From assembly GCA_002373755.1 (NCBI GenBank), contig DFJU01000145.1, positions 1-13,834 of the forward strand: a stretch of 13,834 nt of DNA. Reading direction: 5' to 3'. Position 1 is the first letter of the stretch; every line of letters begins with the position of its first letter. The translations under genes were made by a program, and so were the position numbers. The stretch is from Bacteroidales bacterium UBA3663. Lineage in GTDB: Bacteria > Bacteroidota > Bacteroidia > Bacteroidales > UBA3663. The notes under the pieces were generated by a model. That model was not told the DNA's origin. It made no database searches and was given only the letters and a program-made list of their open reading frames with translations. This document shows positions 6,560-13,834 of this stretch, piece by piece.

Positions 6560-8392
6560 TTAAAGAGTTTTTTCAAGACGTCCGATGGTTACGGAAGCCT
6601 TCTGATACAACATGTCCATGGCCTGAGCGTCGGCCGAAGGCGCGTAGCGCGCAAACTCGCAAGTAGAGAGCACGTCGGCGAAGTCGTTGATGACATCTTC
6701 CGGCACATTGCGCTTTGCCAATTCCTCGCGGATGCTGTCGCCCGTCAACTCGCTGAGCGGGATGTTCAACTTGTCGGCCACGTAGCCAGCCATTGCCTTG
6801 TGCAACGACTCGTAGAACTGGCTTTCCTGATGCTGCGACAATGCTGCTGCCGCCGACTTCAACCGACGGTTGGCGACCTTGTTGGCCTTGCGCGTACGCT
6901 GGAGGACAGCATCGGAACGCAACTTCAGGCGATGGCGGTTGAAGATGATAAGCGCAATGAACGCGGCCGACGGCAAGATGAACCATAGCCAATAGCCGAA
7001 TGAGCCGAAAATCGGGTCTTTGTCGTTAGTCAATTCGTCGGCGTCGAGCGGGTGCAGATAGCGGATGTCGCTGCCAAGCACCTTGATGCGTTCCTGCGTT
7101 GTGCCCGAAAAATCGACGCTGCCCGCTCCACTTGAAGTCTCCGAGCCGTCCGACTCGACCTCGATTGTCTGGGCTTCCGTTTTGATTGTCACATACTTAT
7201 GCAAGTTTGTGCTGAAATACGAGAACTCGACCGGCGGAATGGTGAACTTGCCGCCGAAACGAGGGATGACGGTGTACTCAATCACCTTTTTGCCCTTCAT
7301 TCCGAAAGCCGTAACGCTCGACTGGAGGTCAGACTTCGGGTCGAACACCTCGAAATCGGCCGGGAAATCGGGCTTCGGCTCACGCACATACTTCAAGTTG
7401 CCGGTGCCGTTGAGCGTAATGCGGTAAATTGTCGCATCGTTGGCCTTCAACTTGCTGGAAGTCAGTTCACTCTTGATTGTAAACTCGCCGACACCATTCA
7501 GATACGACGCTGGCTTATTGCCCGGCAAGGCATTCACCTTGACCACACGCTCGGCCGACTTGACAGGCACCTGCACGTTCTGGTAGAGGCTGAACGGATC
7601 GTCCCAGAAACTGCGCGGCCCACTATGCACGCGGACAACAGCCGTCAGCGATGCCGGCTTGACGACAATGTTGCCGGAATGTTGCGGAAACAGCAGCCAC
7701 TGGCGAATCGGATATGCGCTGTAAGTGTAGTTGTCGATTTTTTCGAGCGATGTCTCAGCATTTTGCGGAATGTCGATTTCCTGCACCGTAAATCCCTCCA
7801 AATCAGGGAATTTGATATCCGTTACGGTCGATACGCTCTGATGTCGCGAATATAGTTTCAAAGTCGCAATCAGAGCCTCGCCTTCGTAAACCTTAGTTTT
7901 CGAGAGATCAACAGCCAACAGAATGTCATCCTTGCCGATTGAAGTCGATGGGCTGACGCTACGCGACTTCCGCGCATTGTTTTGCGACGACTGCGCACGG
8001 CTCGGGTCGGCCGGAATCGCATTGACCGTAAGCTCGTTGCTCATATAGACCTTGCCGCCGCTCACTGCACGGGCTGCCGGCAACTTGTACGTTCCCTCCT
8101 TCTCGGCCATGAGCACGAAAGTGTAGGTCGTTGTACGCGACACCGTCGATGAACCGTTGATTATCGACGTTGACATATAGCTCGACGAGTATGGTCCGCT
8201 CAACTTGCGCAGTCCGCTGCTTGTCACATCGCAATCGAACTCATCGCACGTGGAATTCAACTTGTATTCCACCATAAAACGGGTGCCCGCTTCGACCGTG
8301 CTGCCGCCCTGCACTGATGCGTTGAACGTCACCTGTGCCCACGCCGACAACGTAGCGAGACAAAATAGTATGATTGCAGACAGTTTCTTCAT
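6560..8392 (-). CDS. batD: BatD, large exported membrane-anchored protein
   Basis: The 610-residue BatD (PF13584, oxygen-tolerance family) has a signal peptide (1-20, ending AWAQ), a long periplasmic region built of repeated beta-rich domains, one membrane helix (about 466-485, YWLWFILPSAAFIALIIF) and a roughly 120-residue cytoplasmic helical tail. Family-like features are the N-terminal V.AGTRFMVEYKLN segment, KTKVYEGEALIATLKLY (about 166-182), and the repeated F-IPP-like strand near 383-391. The protein probably works with BatA and BatB on the outer face of the inner membrane. The start is the ATG at 8392, 11 bases after the batC stop; an upstream in-frame TTG lies inside the batC end and would not precede the signal peptide properly. 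The reading frame is intact and the length is typical. Confidence 0.93.
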   Translation of the reverse strand: MKKLSAIILFCLATLSAWAQVTFNASVQGGSTVEAGTRFMVEYKLNSTCDEFDCDVTSSGLRKLSGPYSSSYMSTSIINGSSTVSRTTTYTFVLMAEKEGTYKLPAARAVSGGKVYMSNELTVNAIPADPSRAQSSQNNARKSRSVSPSTSIGKDDILLAVDLSKTKVYEGEALIATLKLYSRHQSVSTVTDIKFPDLEGFTVQEIDIPQNAETSLEKIDNYTYSAYPIRQWLLFPQHSGNIVVKPASLTAVVRVHSGPRSFWDDPFSLYQNVQVPVKSAERVVKVNALPGNKPASYLNGVGEFTIKSELTSSKLKANDATIYRITLNGTGNLKYVREPKPDFPADFEVFDPKSDLQSSVTAFGMKGKKVIEYTVIPRFGGKFTIPPVEFSYFSTNLHKYVTIKTEAQTIEVESDGSETSSGAGSVDFSGTTQERIKVLGSDIRYLHPLDADELTNDKDPIFGSFGYWLWFILPSAAFIALIIFNRHRLKLRSDAVLQRTRKANKVANRRLKSAAAALSQHQESQFYESLHKAMAGYVADKLNIPLSELTGDSIREELAKRNVPEDVINDFADVLSTCEFARYAPSADAQAMDMLYQKASVTIGRLEKTL

Positions 8393-8403
8393 AAGTGTAG
8401 TTT

Positions 8404-9192
8404 TTACCAATCCTTAAGCGTGCCGTTCATACGACGGATTTCCATCTCACGCTTCTTTTCATTGTTCTTGTCCAACTGGCGACGCATGACCTTTGCCTGA
8501 GTCTCCTTTTCCTCGCGCTCGTTCTGCTCAAGAATCGACTGCTGCTGGTCTTGCGACATCTTCTGCTGGTTCTGTTGTTGCTGCTCCTGGTTTTGCTGCT
8601 GTTGCTGTTGCTGCTGCTGATCTTGTTGCTTCTGTTGCTGATCCTGCTGCTGCTTCTGTTCCTGTTGTTGTTGCTGCTGCTTTTGCTGGTCTTGCTTCTG
8701 TTGCTGCTGATCCTTGTCCTGTTTGTCCTGATTCTGCTGCTTTTCGAGCTGTTTCTTGGCCAACAGATAGTTGAAACGTGCATCATCGTCGGACGGATTG
8801 CGTTTCAGCGACTCCTTGAAAGCATTGGCCGCCTGCTCGTACTGCTGCGACATCATTGCGATTTCGCCCTTCTGATAGAGCGAGCGGGCAGACAGCGCAC
8901 GGTTGCCCTGTTGCTCCGACTCCATAATCAAGCCGTTCAGGATGCTGTCGGCCTCGGCCAACTTTGCCTGATCCTGCTGGCGGATGAGCGTCGTTGCGAG
9001 GTTGAACCGCGCCACCGAATCGGACGGACAGATGTTGAGCGCGCGGCGATAGTCCATCTCGGCATCCTGAAAGTGCTTGGCTTCGTATTTTTCATTGCCA
9101 GAACGGTCGTAGCTGCGCACATGACGCTGACTTTGGGCTGCGGCCGATGCACAAACGGCCAGCATGGCGAACATTAGAATCGGCTTTTTCAT
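8404..9192 (-). CDS. batC: BatC, TPR protein with a long glutamine-rich tract
   Basis: BatC has a signal peptide (1-20, ending AAAQ) and TPR-type helices (about 31-70 and 103-140, for example GEIAMMSQQYEQAANAFKES). These are followed by an extreme Gln/Lys/Asp tract (about 150-218) and a charged helical end closing in GTLKDW. The mature protein would be periplasmic; TPR repeats usually mediate protein contacts, here presumably with BatA, BatB or BatD. The Q-rich tract is encoded by tandem CAG/CAA codons and is likely to vary in length between strains. The batB stop overlaps this ATG as ATGA, which fixes the start, and batD follows after 11 bases. A TPR plus Q-rich layout is common in BatC homologues, but the length of the tract differs widely. 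Confidence 0.92.
   Translation of the reverse strand: MKKPILMFAMLAVCASAAAQSQRHVRSYDRSGNEKYEAKHFQDAEMDYRRALNICPSDSVARFNLATTLIRQQDQAKLAEADSILNGLIMESEQQGNRALSARSLYQKGEIAMMSQQYEQAANAFKESLKRNPSDDDARFNYLLAKKQLEKQQNQDKQDKDQQQQKQDQQKQQQQQQEQKQQQDQQQKQQDQQQQQQQQQNQEQQQQNQQKMSQDQQQSILEQNEREEKETQAKVMRRQLDKNNEKKREMEIRRMNGTLKDW
8539..8745 (-). repeat. Low-complexity CAG/CAA tract inside batC
   Basis: About 207 bases consist mainly of CAG and CAA codons interspersed with AAG, GAC and GAG, giving a Q-rich segment with small K/D/E interruptions. The repeats are imperfect. Such tracts can expand or contract by slippage, and multiples of three keep the frame. Confidence 0.85.
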
Positions 9193-10220
9193 TCGAACAA
9201 CTTGATTTTATTGAACATTGAATTGGCCCTGTCGGTGATGAAGAGGTCGGCCAAGATGCAGAAGAACGCAATCAAGACGAACCAGAAAAACTGCTCATCG
9301 TACTCGGCATAGACGTGGCTTTCAAGCTCGGTGCTCTTCATCTGATGCATCGACTCGATTACAGAGTTGATGGCCGAATAGCTGTTGTCGGCATGAGCAT
9401 AGATGCCATGTCCGGCCTCGGCGACTTTCTGTGCGATGCCTTCGTCAAGTCGCGTAGTGATTGGATTTCCGTTGCTGTCCTTGCGCGGGCTGTTGCGTCG
9501 ACCACTGCCATCGGGGATGACCGTACCCTGCACCGAACCGACGCCGATGACGTGGGTCGGAATGCCCTTCTCGTAGGCGGCCGATGCTGCTCCAGCGGCA
9601 TCATCTTCGTGGTTTTCGGCATCGGTTATGAGCACAATGGCCTTGCTCGACTCTTCGCGCGGCGTGAAACTGCGCACTGCCAGATTGATGGCGGCTCCGA
9701 TGGCCGTGCCCTGCACCGAGATGTTTTCGGGCGTGATGCTTTCGAGAAACATCTTGGCCGACACGAAGTCGTTGGTGATCGGGAGCTGGACGACGGCATC
9801 GCCCGCAAAGACCACAAGACCGACCTGATCATTCTTCATCTGGTCGAGCATTCGGGTGAGCATCCGCTTCGACTTCTCCAGACGGTTGGGCGCGATGTCT
9901 TCGGCCAGCATCGAGTTGGAAATGTCAAGGCAGACCATCACCTCGATGCCCTGCTTCTTGACGGTCTCGAGCTTTGAGCCGAACTGCGGACGGGCGGCGG
10001 CTACGATGAGGCAGATGAGCGCGGTGAGCTGCAACCCGAATTTGAGGTTCAGTTTCTGTCGGCTGACGCCCTTGAGCAACGGACGCAGCAATGTCACATT
10101 GCCGAAACGAGCCAACGCCTTGCCCGACAAGTGCTGTCCCAACTGAAAAATCAGCAGCACCAGCACGACGACGAGCAGCAGCCAAAGCAGGTTCGGATTA
10201 GCAAATCGGAAATTATCCAT
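9189..10220 (-). CDS. batB: BatB, membrane protein with von Willebrand A domain
   Basis: The 343-residue protein has two N-terminal membrane helices (about 11-28 and 62-78), a von Willebrand A domain (about 90-290) and a C-terminal helix (about 309-328). The metal-binding MIDAS site is complete: D99-x-S101-x-S103 in LDISNSM, T172 in GTAIG and D200 in ITDAENHEDD. The domain therefore faces the periplasm or the cytoplasm according to the orientation of the second helix; homologues are described as inner-membrane proteins. It is a close relative of BatA in the same operon, probably forming a heteromeric complex. An 82-bp gap separates it from batA, unlike the other tight junctions, and its stop overlaps the batC start. 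The start is the first ATG, matching the usual WLLLVVVLVLL-containing N-terminus. Confidence 0.95.
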   Translation of the reverse strand: MDNFRFANPNLLWLLLVVVLVLLIFQLGQHLSGKALARFGNVTLLRPLLKGVSRQKLNLKFGLQLTALICLIVAAARPQFGSKLETVKKQGIEVMVCLDISNSMLAEDIAPNRLEKSKRMLTRMLDQMKNDQVGLVVFAGDAVVQLPITNDFVSAKMFLESITPENISVQGTAIGAAINLAVRSFTPREESSKAIVLITDAENHEDDAAGAASAAYEKGIPTHVIGVGSVQGTVIPDGSGRRNSPRKDSNGNPITTRLDEGIAQKVAEAGHGIYAHADNSYSAINSVIESMHQMKSTELESHVYAEYDEQFFWFVLIAFFCILADLFITDRANSMFNKIKLFE

Positions 10221-10222
10221 TG

Positions 10223-10291
10223 TTATTTGTTAAAGGCTTTTATACGGAAGTGAATTGGACGGATGTTGCATCGGCCGAAATACTTTTTCAT
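10223..10291 (-). CDS. Possible 22-residue basic peptide between batA and batB
   Basis: Within the 82-bp batA-batB gap an ATG opens a frame beginning MKKYFGRCNI and ending in FNK before TAA, just three bases from the batB ATG. It is very basic, with six Lys or Arg clustered at both ends. It could be a translated coupling peptide or only chance; no family or conserved motif is visible. Confidence 0.2.
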   Translation of the reverse strand: MKKYFGRCNIRPIHFRIKAFNK

Positions 10292-10302
10292 AACTCTCAA
10301 GA

Positions 10303-11295
10303 TTACGGGATGTTGCGCAGGATGGTCTGTCGCAGCAAGACGTGAACCAGCAGCATGGCAATGGCCCACAATGCGAACGGCAGATACTCCTCCTCGCGGC
10401 GGCTGAACTCGCGTACCGAGATTTTCGACTTTTCCATCTGGTCGATTTCGGTGAAGATGGCCGACAGCTTCTCTTTGGTCGTGGCGCGGAAATAGCGGCC
10501 GCCGGTGGTCTGGGCAATATTGCGCAAGAGGTCTTCGTCGAGGTCGGGCTTGATGGTCTGCCGCACCGGGCGACCGAAGACGTCGTAGCCCGTTGTCATC
10601 TCAAAGTCCTCGTCGGTGCCCACGCCGATGGTATAGACACGTATGCCGAGCGAATGGGCGACGTTGCCTGCATCGTTGGGCGACACGTCACCGGCATTGT
10701 TCGAGCCATCGGTCAAAAGGATGACGACCTTCGACTTGGCTTCGCCGTGACGGATGCGGTTGAGGCCGGTCACAAGTCCGTTGCCGATTGCTGTGAGTGA
10801 ACCATCGACCAAATCGAAATCGAGGCTGTTGACCATGTTCGACAGGACTGCGTGGTCGCTCGTCATCGGACACAGCGTGTAGCTCTCTTTGCCGAAGATG
10901 ACCATGCCGATGTTGTCGTTCGGACGACCTGCGACGAAGTTCGATGCGACGGTCTTGGCAACCTCCAGACGGTTCGGCTTGAAATCTTCAAGCTTCATCG
11001 AATAGGAAACGTCCATCACCAGCACGATGTCGATGCCTTCGGTGTTGCTCTGGCTCCAGCTGTCGTTGCTCTGCGGACGTGCCATGACCACGACAATCAG
11101 GGCAAATGCGGCCAACAGAATCGCGTAGTTGACGTGGCGCAGATGCTCCTTCCACGAACGTGGCAATCCGGCGAACGGCGAAGTTGACGGCACCTGCAAT
11201 GTTGCCGCATTGCGCTTCAACCGCCACACGTAGAATGCCGCTGCGGGCAGCAGCAGAAGCAATAAGAACAGATATCCAGGACTTTCAAATGTCAT
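10303..11295 (-). CDS. batA: BatA, membrane protein with von Willebrand A domain
   Basis: The 330-residue protein has an N-terminal BatA-type membrane region (helices about 7-24 and 56-72), a von Willebrand A domain (about 86-290) and a C-terminal membrane helix (about 305-321). The MIDAS residues are intact: D95-x-S97-x-S99 in MDVSYSM, T168 in SLTAIG and D196 in LLTDGSNNAGD. In Bacteroides fragilis loss of bat genes was linked to reduced aerotolerance, but later work questioned a direct role in oxygen defence. The exact function, possibly assembly or protection of envelope proteins by a MoxR-type ATPase system, is still open. The start overlaps the stop of the upstream gene as ATGA. Confidence 0.96.
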   Translation of the reverse strand: MTFESPGYLFLLLLLLPAAAFYVWRLKRNAATLQVPSTSPFAGLPRSWKEHLRHVNYAILLAAFALIVVVMARPQSNDSWSQSNTEGIDIVLVMDVSYSMKLEDFKPNRLEVAKTVASNFVAGRPNDNIGMVIFGKESYTLCPMTSDHAVLSNMVNSLDFDLVDGSLTAIGNGLVTGLNRIRHGEAKSKVVILLTDGSNNAGDVSPNDAGNVAHSLGIRVYTIGVGTDEDFEMTTGYDVFGRPVRQTIKPDLDEDLLRNIAQTTGGRYFRATTKEKLSAIFTEIDQMEKSKISVREFSRREEEYLPFALWAIAMLLVHVLLRQTILRNIP

Positions 11296-12308
11296 TGTTG
11301 CGGTTCTCCTTCTTTTGATTCAACGTCTTCAACCACAACCTCTTTGGTCTGTTCGACGAAGAGGCGTGAGTTCATATAGACGAGCTGATTCTCGTCGGGC
11401 AACGGTTCATACTTGGCGAACTTGACCAGATCGGCCATCTTGAGCACCTCGCGCAGGTTGTTGTACGACGAACGCTGCGACATGGTCAGTTCGACAAGCT
11501 CCTGCATGATTTCGTCGGTCGTGCTCTCCATTGCAGCCACCTTGAAGCGCTCTTCGATGTAGCGGCGCAAGATTTCGCTCAATTCGGTGTGAAACTGCTT
11601 GTACTGGCCCGACTCCCAAAGTTTCTTTTCAGCCAACGCTTCAAGTGCCCGCAATGCGGTGACGTGTGCCGGCAGGAGATTTTCGGGTTCGATGGCTGCG
11701 CCTTCGCCTGCCTTGTCCTTGCGGTGCTTGCGATAGTGCAGATAGACCAAAGTGCTTACTGTGATGATGGTTACAGCCACCTGCAGCCAGAAGAACCACC
11801 ACACATAGTCCCACAGGATGAACGGCGGATTCATCACCGGCTTTAGGTCTTGCGTTGCCTGCACATCGTCCGGAACCTCTTCAAAAGGTTGGTCGCACTT
11901 GAGCGCAAGCATCTGCGTAGAGACCGTATCGCGGCCGTTGACGACGAAATCGAACGGAGGGATAACCATCGCTGCGCTGTCGAACGCAAAGAACTTCAGG
12001 TCCACCTGCATCGTAATCATGCCGCCAGCCTGCTGAACGGTGTCAATGCTGAAATCGGTGTCCGGGCCGAACTCCAGCATGTAGGTCTTCGACGGATCTT
12101 CGTAGTCGCGGGCAGCAATGCCAAGTGGCGAAAGCGCCGACGGCCACTGCACTTGCGAGCCCGACGGGACGGAAATCTCCAGATGCAGCATGCGCGGCAA
12201 ACCGACCGATGTCCAAGCCGTATCAATCTGCGCCTGTGCGACATCGGCCTTCGCTGCGTTGATTGCTGCAACGGCGGAGAGCAGTATGAGGAGGAATTTC
12301 TTCATCAT
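11292..12308 (-). CDS. Bat-operon single-pass membrane protein between DUF58 and BatA
   Basis: The 338-residue protein is conserved in this position in Bacteroidota bat loci but has no standard name that I can assign. It has a signal peptide (about 1-22, ending KADVAQAQ), a beta-rich periplasmic domain (about 25-160), a single membrane helix (about 168-190, preceded by WDYVWWFFW) and a basic stop-transfer patch HYRKHRKDK. The cytoplasmic helical domain (about 205-320) includes ALRALEALAEKKLWESGQYK and LSEILRRYIEERF, resembling DUF4381-type proteins found beside MoxR/VWA genes. Its start overlaps the DUF58 stop (ATGA), and its own stop overlaps batA, so it is translated in a tight chain. It probably couples the cytoplasmic ATPase to the periplasmic Bat proteins, which is an inference from its topology and context only. 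Confidence 0.85.
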   Translation of the reverse strand: MMKKFLLILLSAVAAINAAKADVAQAQIDTAWTSVGLPRMLHLEISVPSGSQVQWPSALSPLGIAARDYEDPSKTYMLEFGPDTDFSIDTVQQAGGMITMQVDLKFFAFDSAAMVIPPFDFVVNGRDTVSTQMLALKCDQPFEEVPDDVQATQDLKPVMNPPFILWDYVWWFFWLQVAVTIITVSTLVYLHYRKHRKDKAGEGAAIEPENLLPAHVTALRALEALAEKKLWESGQYKQFHTELSEILRRYIEERFKVAAMESTTDEIMQELVELTMSQRSSYNNLREVLKMADLVKFAKYEPLPDENQLVYMNSRLFVEQTKEVVVEDVESKEGEPQQ

Positions 12309-13174
12309 GTTCGTTTCTTGAATAGGGCAAGCAGGGCAGGCACGAAATCCTCGTCGGTCGAAATCGAGACGCTGTCAACCCGACTGTGGATGAACGATTC
12401 CTGCATTTTCTGCTGCATATTGTTCCACCATGCGGCGTATGCCTCGCGCACACGGCTCGAACTTGTATCGACCCAACGCTCGGCGCCAGTCTCGGCATCC
12501 TGCACGTGCATCAAACCCACATCTGGCAACTGCATCTCGCGCGGATCATAGACCTGGATGGCCACCATGTCGTGCTTCGAACTGGCGATGGTGAGAGCCT
12601 GCTGGTAGTCGCTGGCATCGCAAAAGTCACTGATTACGAACGTCGTGCAACGCTTCTTCTGCGCATTGCTGACATATTGGATGGCGCGGTTGAGGTCCGT
12701 TCCGCGATGCACTGGCTGGAAGTTCAACATTTCGCTGATGATGGCCAACACATGCTTCTTGCCCTTCTGCGGCGGGATGTAGCGTTCAATGCGGTCGCTG
12801 AAGAAGACGACACCGATCTTGTCGTTGTTCGATATGGTGCTGAAGGCCAATGTCGCGGCGATTTCGGTAATCTGCTCCTGCTTGGTCTTGCTCACGGTGC
12901 CGAACTCGCGGCTTCCGCTCACGTCGATCAAGAGCATGACGGTCAGTTCGCGCTCCTCCTCAAAAATCTTGATGTGGGGCTTGTTCTGACGCGCCGTGAC
13001 GTTCCAGTCGATGTCGCGCACATCGTCACCGTATTGGTATTCGCGCACCTCGGCGAATGACATGCCGTGACCCTTGAACGCCGTCTTGTAGCTTCCTGCA
13101 AAGACATTGGCGCTCAAACCCCGCGACTTGATTTCGATGCGGCGGACTTTCTTTATCAACTCACTTGTTTCCAA
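12305..13174 (-). CDS. DUF58 domain protein of the bat operon
   Basis: The cytoplasmic 289-residue protein belongs to DUF58 (PF01882), which is almost always encoded next to MoxR ATPases and probably acts with them. The hallmark segment EVREYQYGDDVRDIDWNVTA (42-61) is present. A von Willebrand-like fold follows with D84-x-S86-x-S88 in LIDVSGS, T159 in RGTDLNRA and D183 in ISDF. I chose the TTG codon at 13174, giving (M)ETSELIKKVRRIEIKSRG, the usual N-terminus of this family in Bacteroidales. The frame can be extended 33 codons to an upstream ATG (13273), but that part is Phe/Ser/Pro-rich, spans the putative leader and matches no family feature. A non-ATG start implies modest translation. It overlaps the following gene by four bases. 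Confidence 0.93.
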   Translation of the reverse strand: METSELIKKVRRIEIKSRGLSANVFAGSYKTAFKGHGMSFAEVREYQYGDDVRDIDWNVTARQNKPHIKIFEEERELTVMLLIDVSGSREFGTVSKTKQEQITEIAATLAFSTISNNDKIGVVFFSDRIERYIPPQKGKKHVLAIISEMLNFQPVHRGTDLNRAIQYVSNAQKKRCTTFVISDFCDASDYQQALTIASSKHDMVAIQVYDPREMQLPDVGLMHVQDAETGAERWVDTSSSRVREAYAAWWNNMQQKMQESFIHSRVDSVSISTDEDFVPALLALFKKRT

Positions 13175-13198
13175 GGCAAATTTTATTTGAAAGGTATT

Positions 13199-13239
13199 TA
13201 AAGGGAGTGAAAAGGAAGTGAAAGGGGAGTAAAAGGGAC
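13199..13239 (-). repeat. Degenerate 10-11 base repeats in the moxR-DUF58 gap
   Basis: On the plus strand three units of the type GGRAGTGAAA run in tandem (GGGAGTGAAAA, GGAAGTGAAA, GGGGAGTAAAA) and end in GGGAC, giving a pure purine-rich tract. On the coding strand it is a pyrimidine-rich stretch in the leader ahead of the DUF58 start. TCCCTTTTACT at 13294-13304 is the exact inverted match of AGTAAAAGGGA at 13228-13238. Confidence 0.6.
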
Positions 13240-13270
13240 GTTCGCTGAAGCTTACGGGAAGATGGACGAG

Positions 13271-13278
13271 CAAAGATA
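13271..13278 (-). promoter_or_regulatory. Candidate internal promoter of the bat operon
   Basis: On the minus strand TATCTTTG (13271-13278) matches the Bacteroidota -7 box exactly and sits in the 148-bp gap between moxR and the DUF58 gene, about 100 bases before its start. No clean TTTG is found at the -33 distance. It is flanked by an 11-base inverted repeat (13228-13238 and 13294-13304), so an operator is possible. Confidence 0.5.
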
Positions 13279-13322
13279 GGTATTGTCCCTTTTTCCCTTT
13301 TACTACACTTACAAGCCCTTAT

Positions 13323-13834
13323 TTACGGTACTTCAACCTTGTTCAGAATCTCGGCGATGACCTCTTCGGCGGTCATGTTGTTGGCCTCGGCCTCGTAGCT
13401 CAAGCCAACACGATGGCGGAGCACATCCGGGCAGATGGCGCGCACATCCTCCGGGATCACGTAGCCGCGATGCTTCAGGAAGGCGTAGGCGCGGGCGGCC
13501 AGAGCGAGGTTGATTGAGGCACGTGGCGATGCACCGCAGCTGATCATATCCTTCATCTGAGCCATGTCGTACATCTCCGGATAGCGCGTAGCAAACACGA
13601 TGTCAACGATGTATTTCTGAATCTTCTCGTCGATATAGACCTGCTTGACGACCTGACGCGCGTCGAGCACTTCGTCAACCTTCATCAGCGGAGTGACTTC
13701 CTGCTTGAAGCCCGACAGATGGGCTGCAACAATCTGCTTCTCCTCATCCTTTTTCGGGTAGTCGATCTTCACCTTGAGCATGAAACGGTCGCACTGGGCC
13801 TCTGGCAACGGATAGGTTCCCTCCTGCTCGATCG
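13323..13834 (-). CDS. MoxR-family AAA+ ATPase (5' end outside window)
   Basis: The visible part is about the last half of a MoxR ATPase (AAA_3 core plus AAA_lid_2). The upstream edge reads [18 protein letters not shown], the family hallmark after Walker B that contains the arginine near sensor 1. The helical lid domain follows, with [20 protein letters not shown] carrying the sensor-2 region, then [19 protein letters not shown] and the end EILNKVEVP. MoxR ATPases act as chaperones that insert cofactors or assemble complexes, in concert with the VWA proteins encoded beside them. The frame is open to the window edge; an apparent TTG at 13808 is an ordinary leucine codon inside the motif, not a start. 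Walker A and B lie outside the window. The 148-bp gap downstream is the widest in the operon. Confidence 0.95.
   Translation of the reverse strand, partial: IEQEGTYPLPEAQCDRFMLKVKIDYPKKDEEKQIVAAHLSGFKQEVTPLMKVDEVLDARQVVKQVYIDEKIQKYIVDIVFATRYPEMYDMAQMKDMISCGASPRASINLALAARAYAFLKHRGYVIPEDVRAICPDVLRHRVGLSYEAEANNMTAEEVIAEILNKVEVP

Noticed and set aside
8551..9177. Long plus-strand ORF with a leucine-rich start opposite batC
   Set aside because: It is the antisense reading of the CAG/CAA tract; the poly-leucine pattern is a by-product and batC is a clear gene.
13806..13808. TTG as a start of a short MoxR protein
   Set aside because: The codon is a leucine inside the conserved [10 protein letters not shown] segment, and the frame stays open to the window edge.

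Overview
The window looks like the chromosome of a gut-type member of Bacteroidales (Bacteroidota). Three things support this: a complete Bacteroides aerotolerance (bat) operon in the order moxR, DUF58, membrane protein, batA, batB, batC, batD, batE; at least two textbook Bacteroidota promoters (TTTG, 20 bases, TAnnTTTG) and several close variants; and start sites without strong Shine-Dalgarno sequences. I cannot name the genus from sequence alone.

Left part (1-3149, minus strand): an operon xseB-gltX-kdtA is transcribed leftward from a promoter at 3226-3257 and ends in a strong hairpin terminator at 76-119. It encodes the exonuclease VII small subunit, glutamyl-tRNA synthetase and Kdo transferase. 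A further perfect promoter at 15-46 fires leftward out of the window. Centre (3150-3760): rpsO (ribosomal protein S15) is divergent from xseB, with its own promoter and terminator.

Middle (3760-5790): this is the unusual region. A Bacteroidota promoter (3823-3830) starts a stretch of about 275 nt that contains no convincing gene, folds into several hairpins and ends in a textbook terminator (4071-4111). It is a candidate structured RNA or regulatory leader. Eleven bases after the T-run comes a 21-codon ORF that overlaps (ATGA) a DUF2971-like gene, followed by a gene for a small secreted protein. Both genes are visibly AT-rich compared with everything around them. Directly after them lies an orphan open frame (5624-5716) with host-like codon use that resembles the 3' end of a broken gene. 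The rpsO terminator region is partly repeated at the right border (3747-3784 against 5744-5777). Together these suggest a small acquired cassette placed between rpsO and the end of the bat operon.

Right part (5788-13834, minus strand): the bat operon reads leftward from moxR (cut by the window edge) to batE. MoxR is an AAA+ ATPase. The DUF58 protein and BatA/BatB carry von Willebrand A domains with metal-binding (MIDAS) motifs. BatC and BatE have TPR repeats, and BatD is a large exported single-pass protein. Most genes overlap by 4 bases or are separated by only a few, implying coupled translation of an envelope-associated complex. The exceptions are the 148-bp moxR-DUF58 gap, which holds a promoter-like box within purine-rich repeats, and the 82-bp batA-batB gap.
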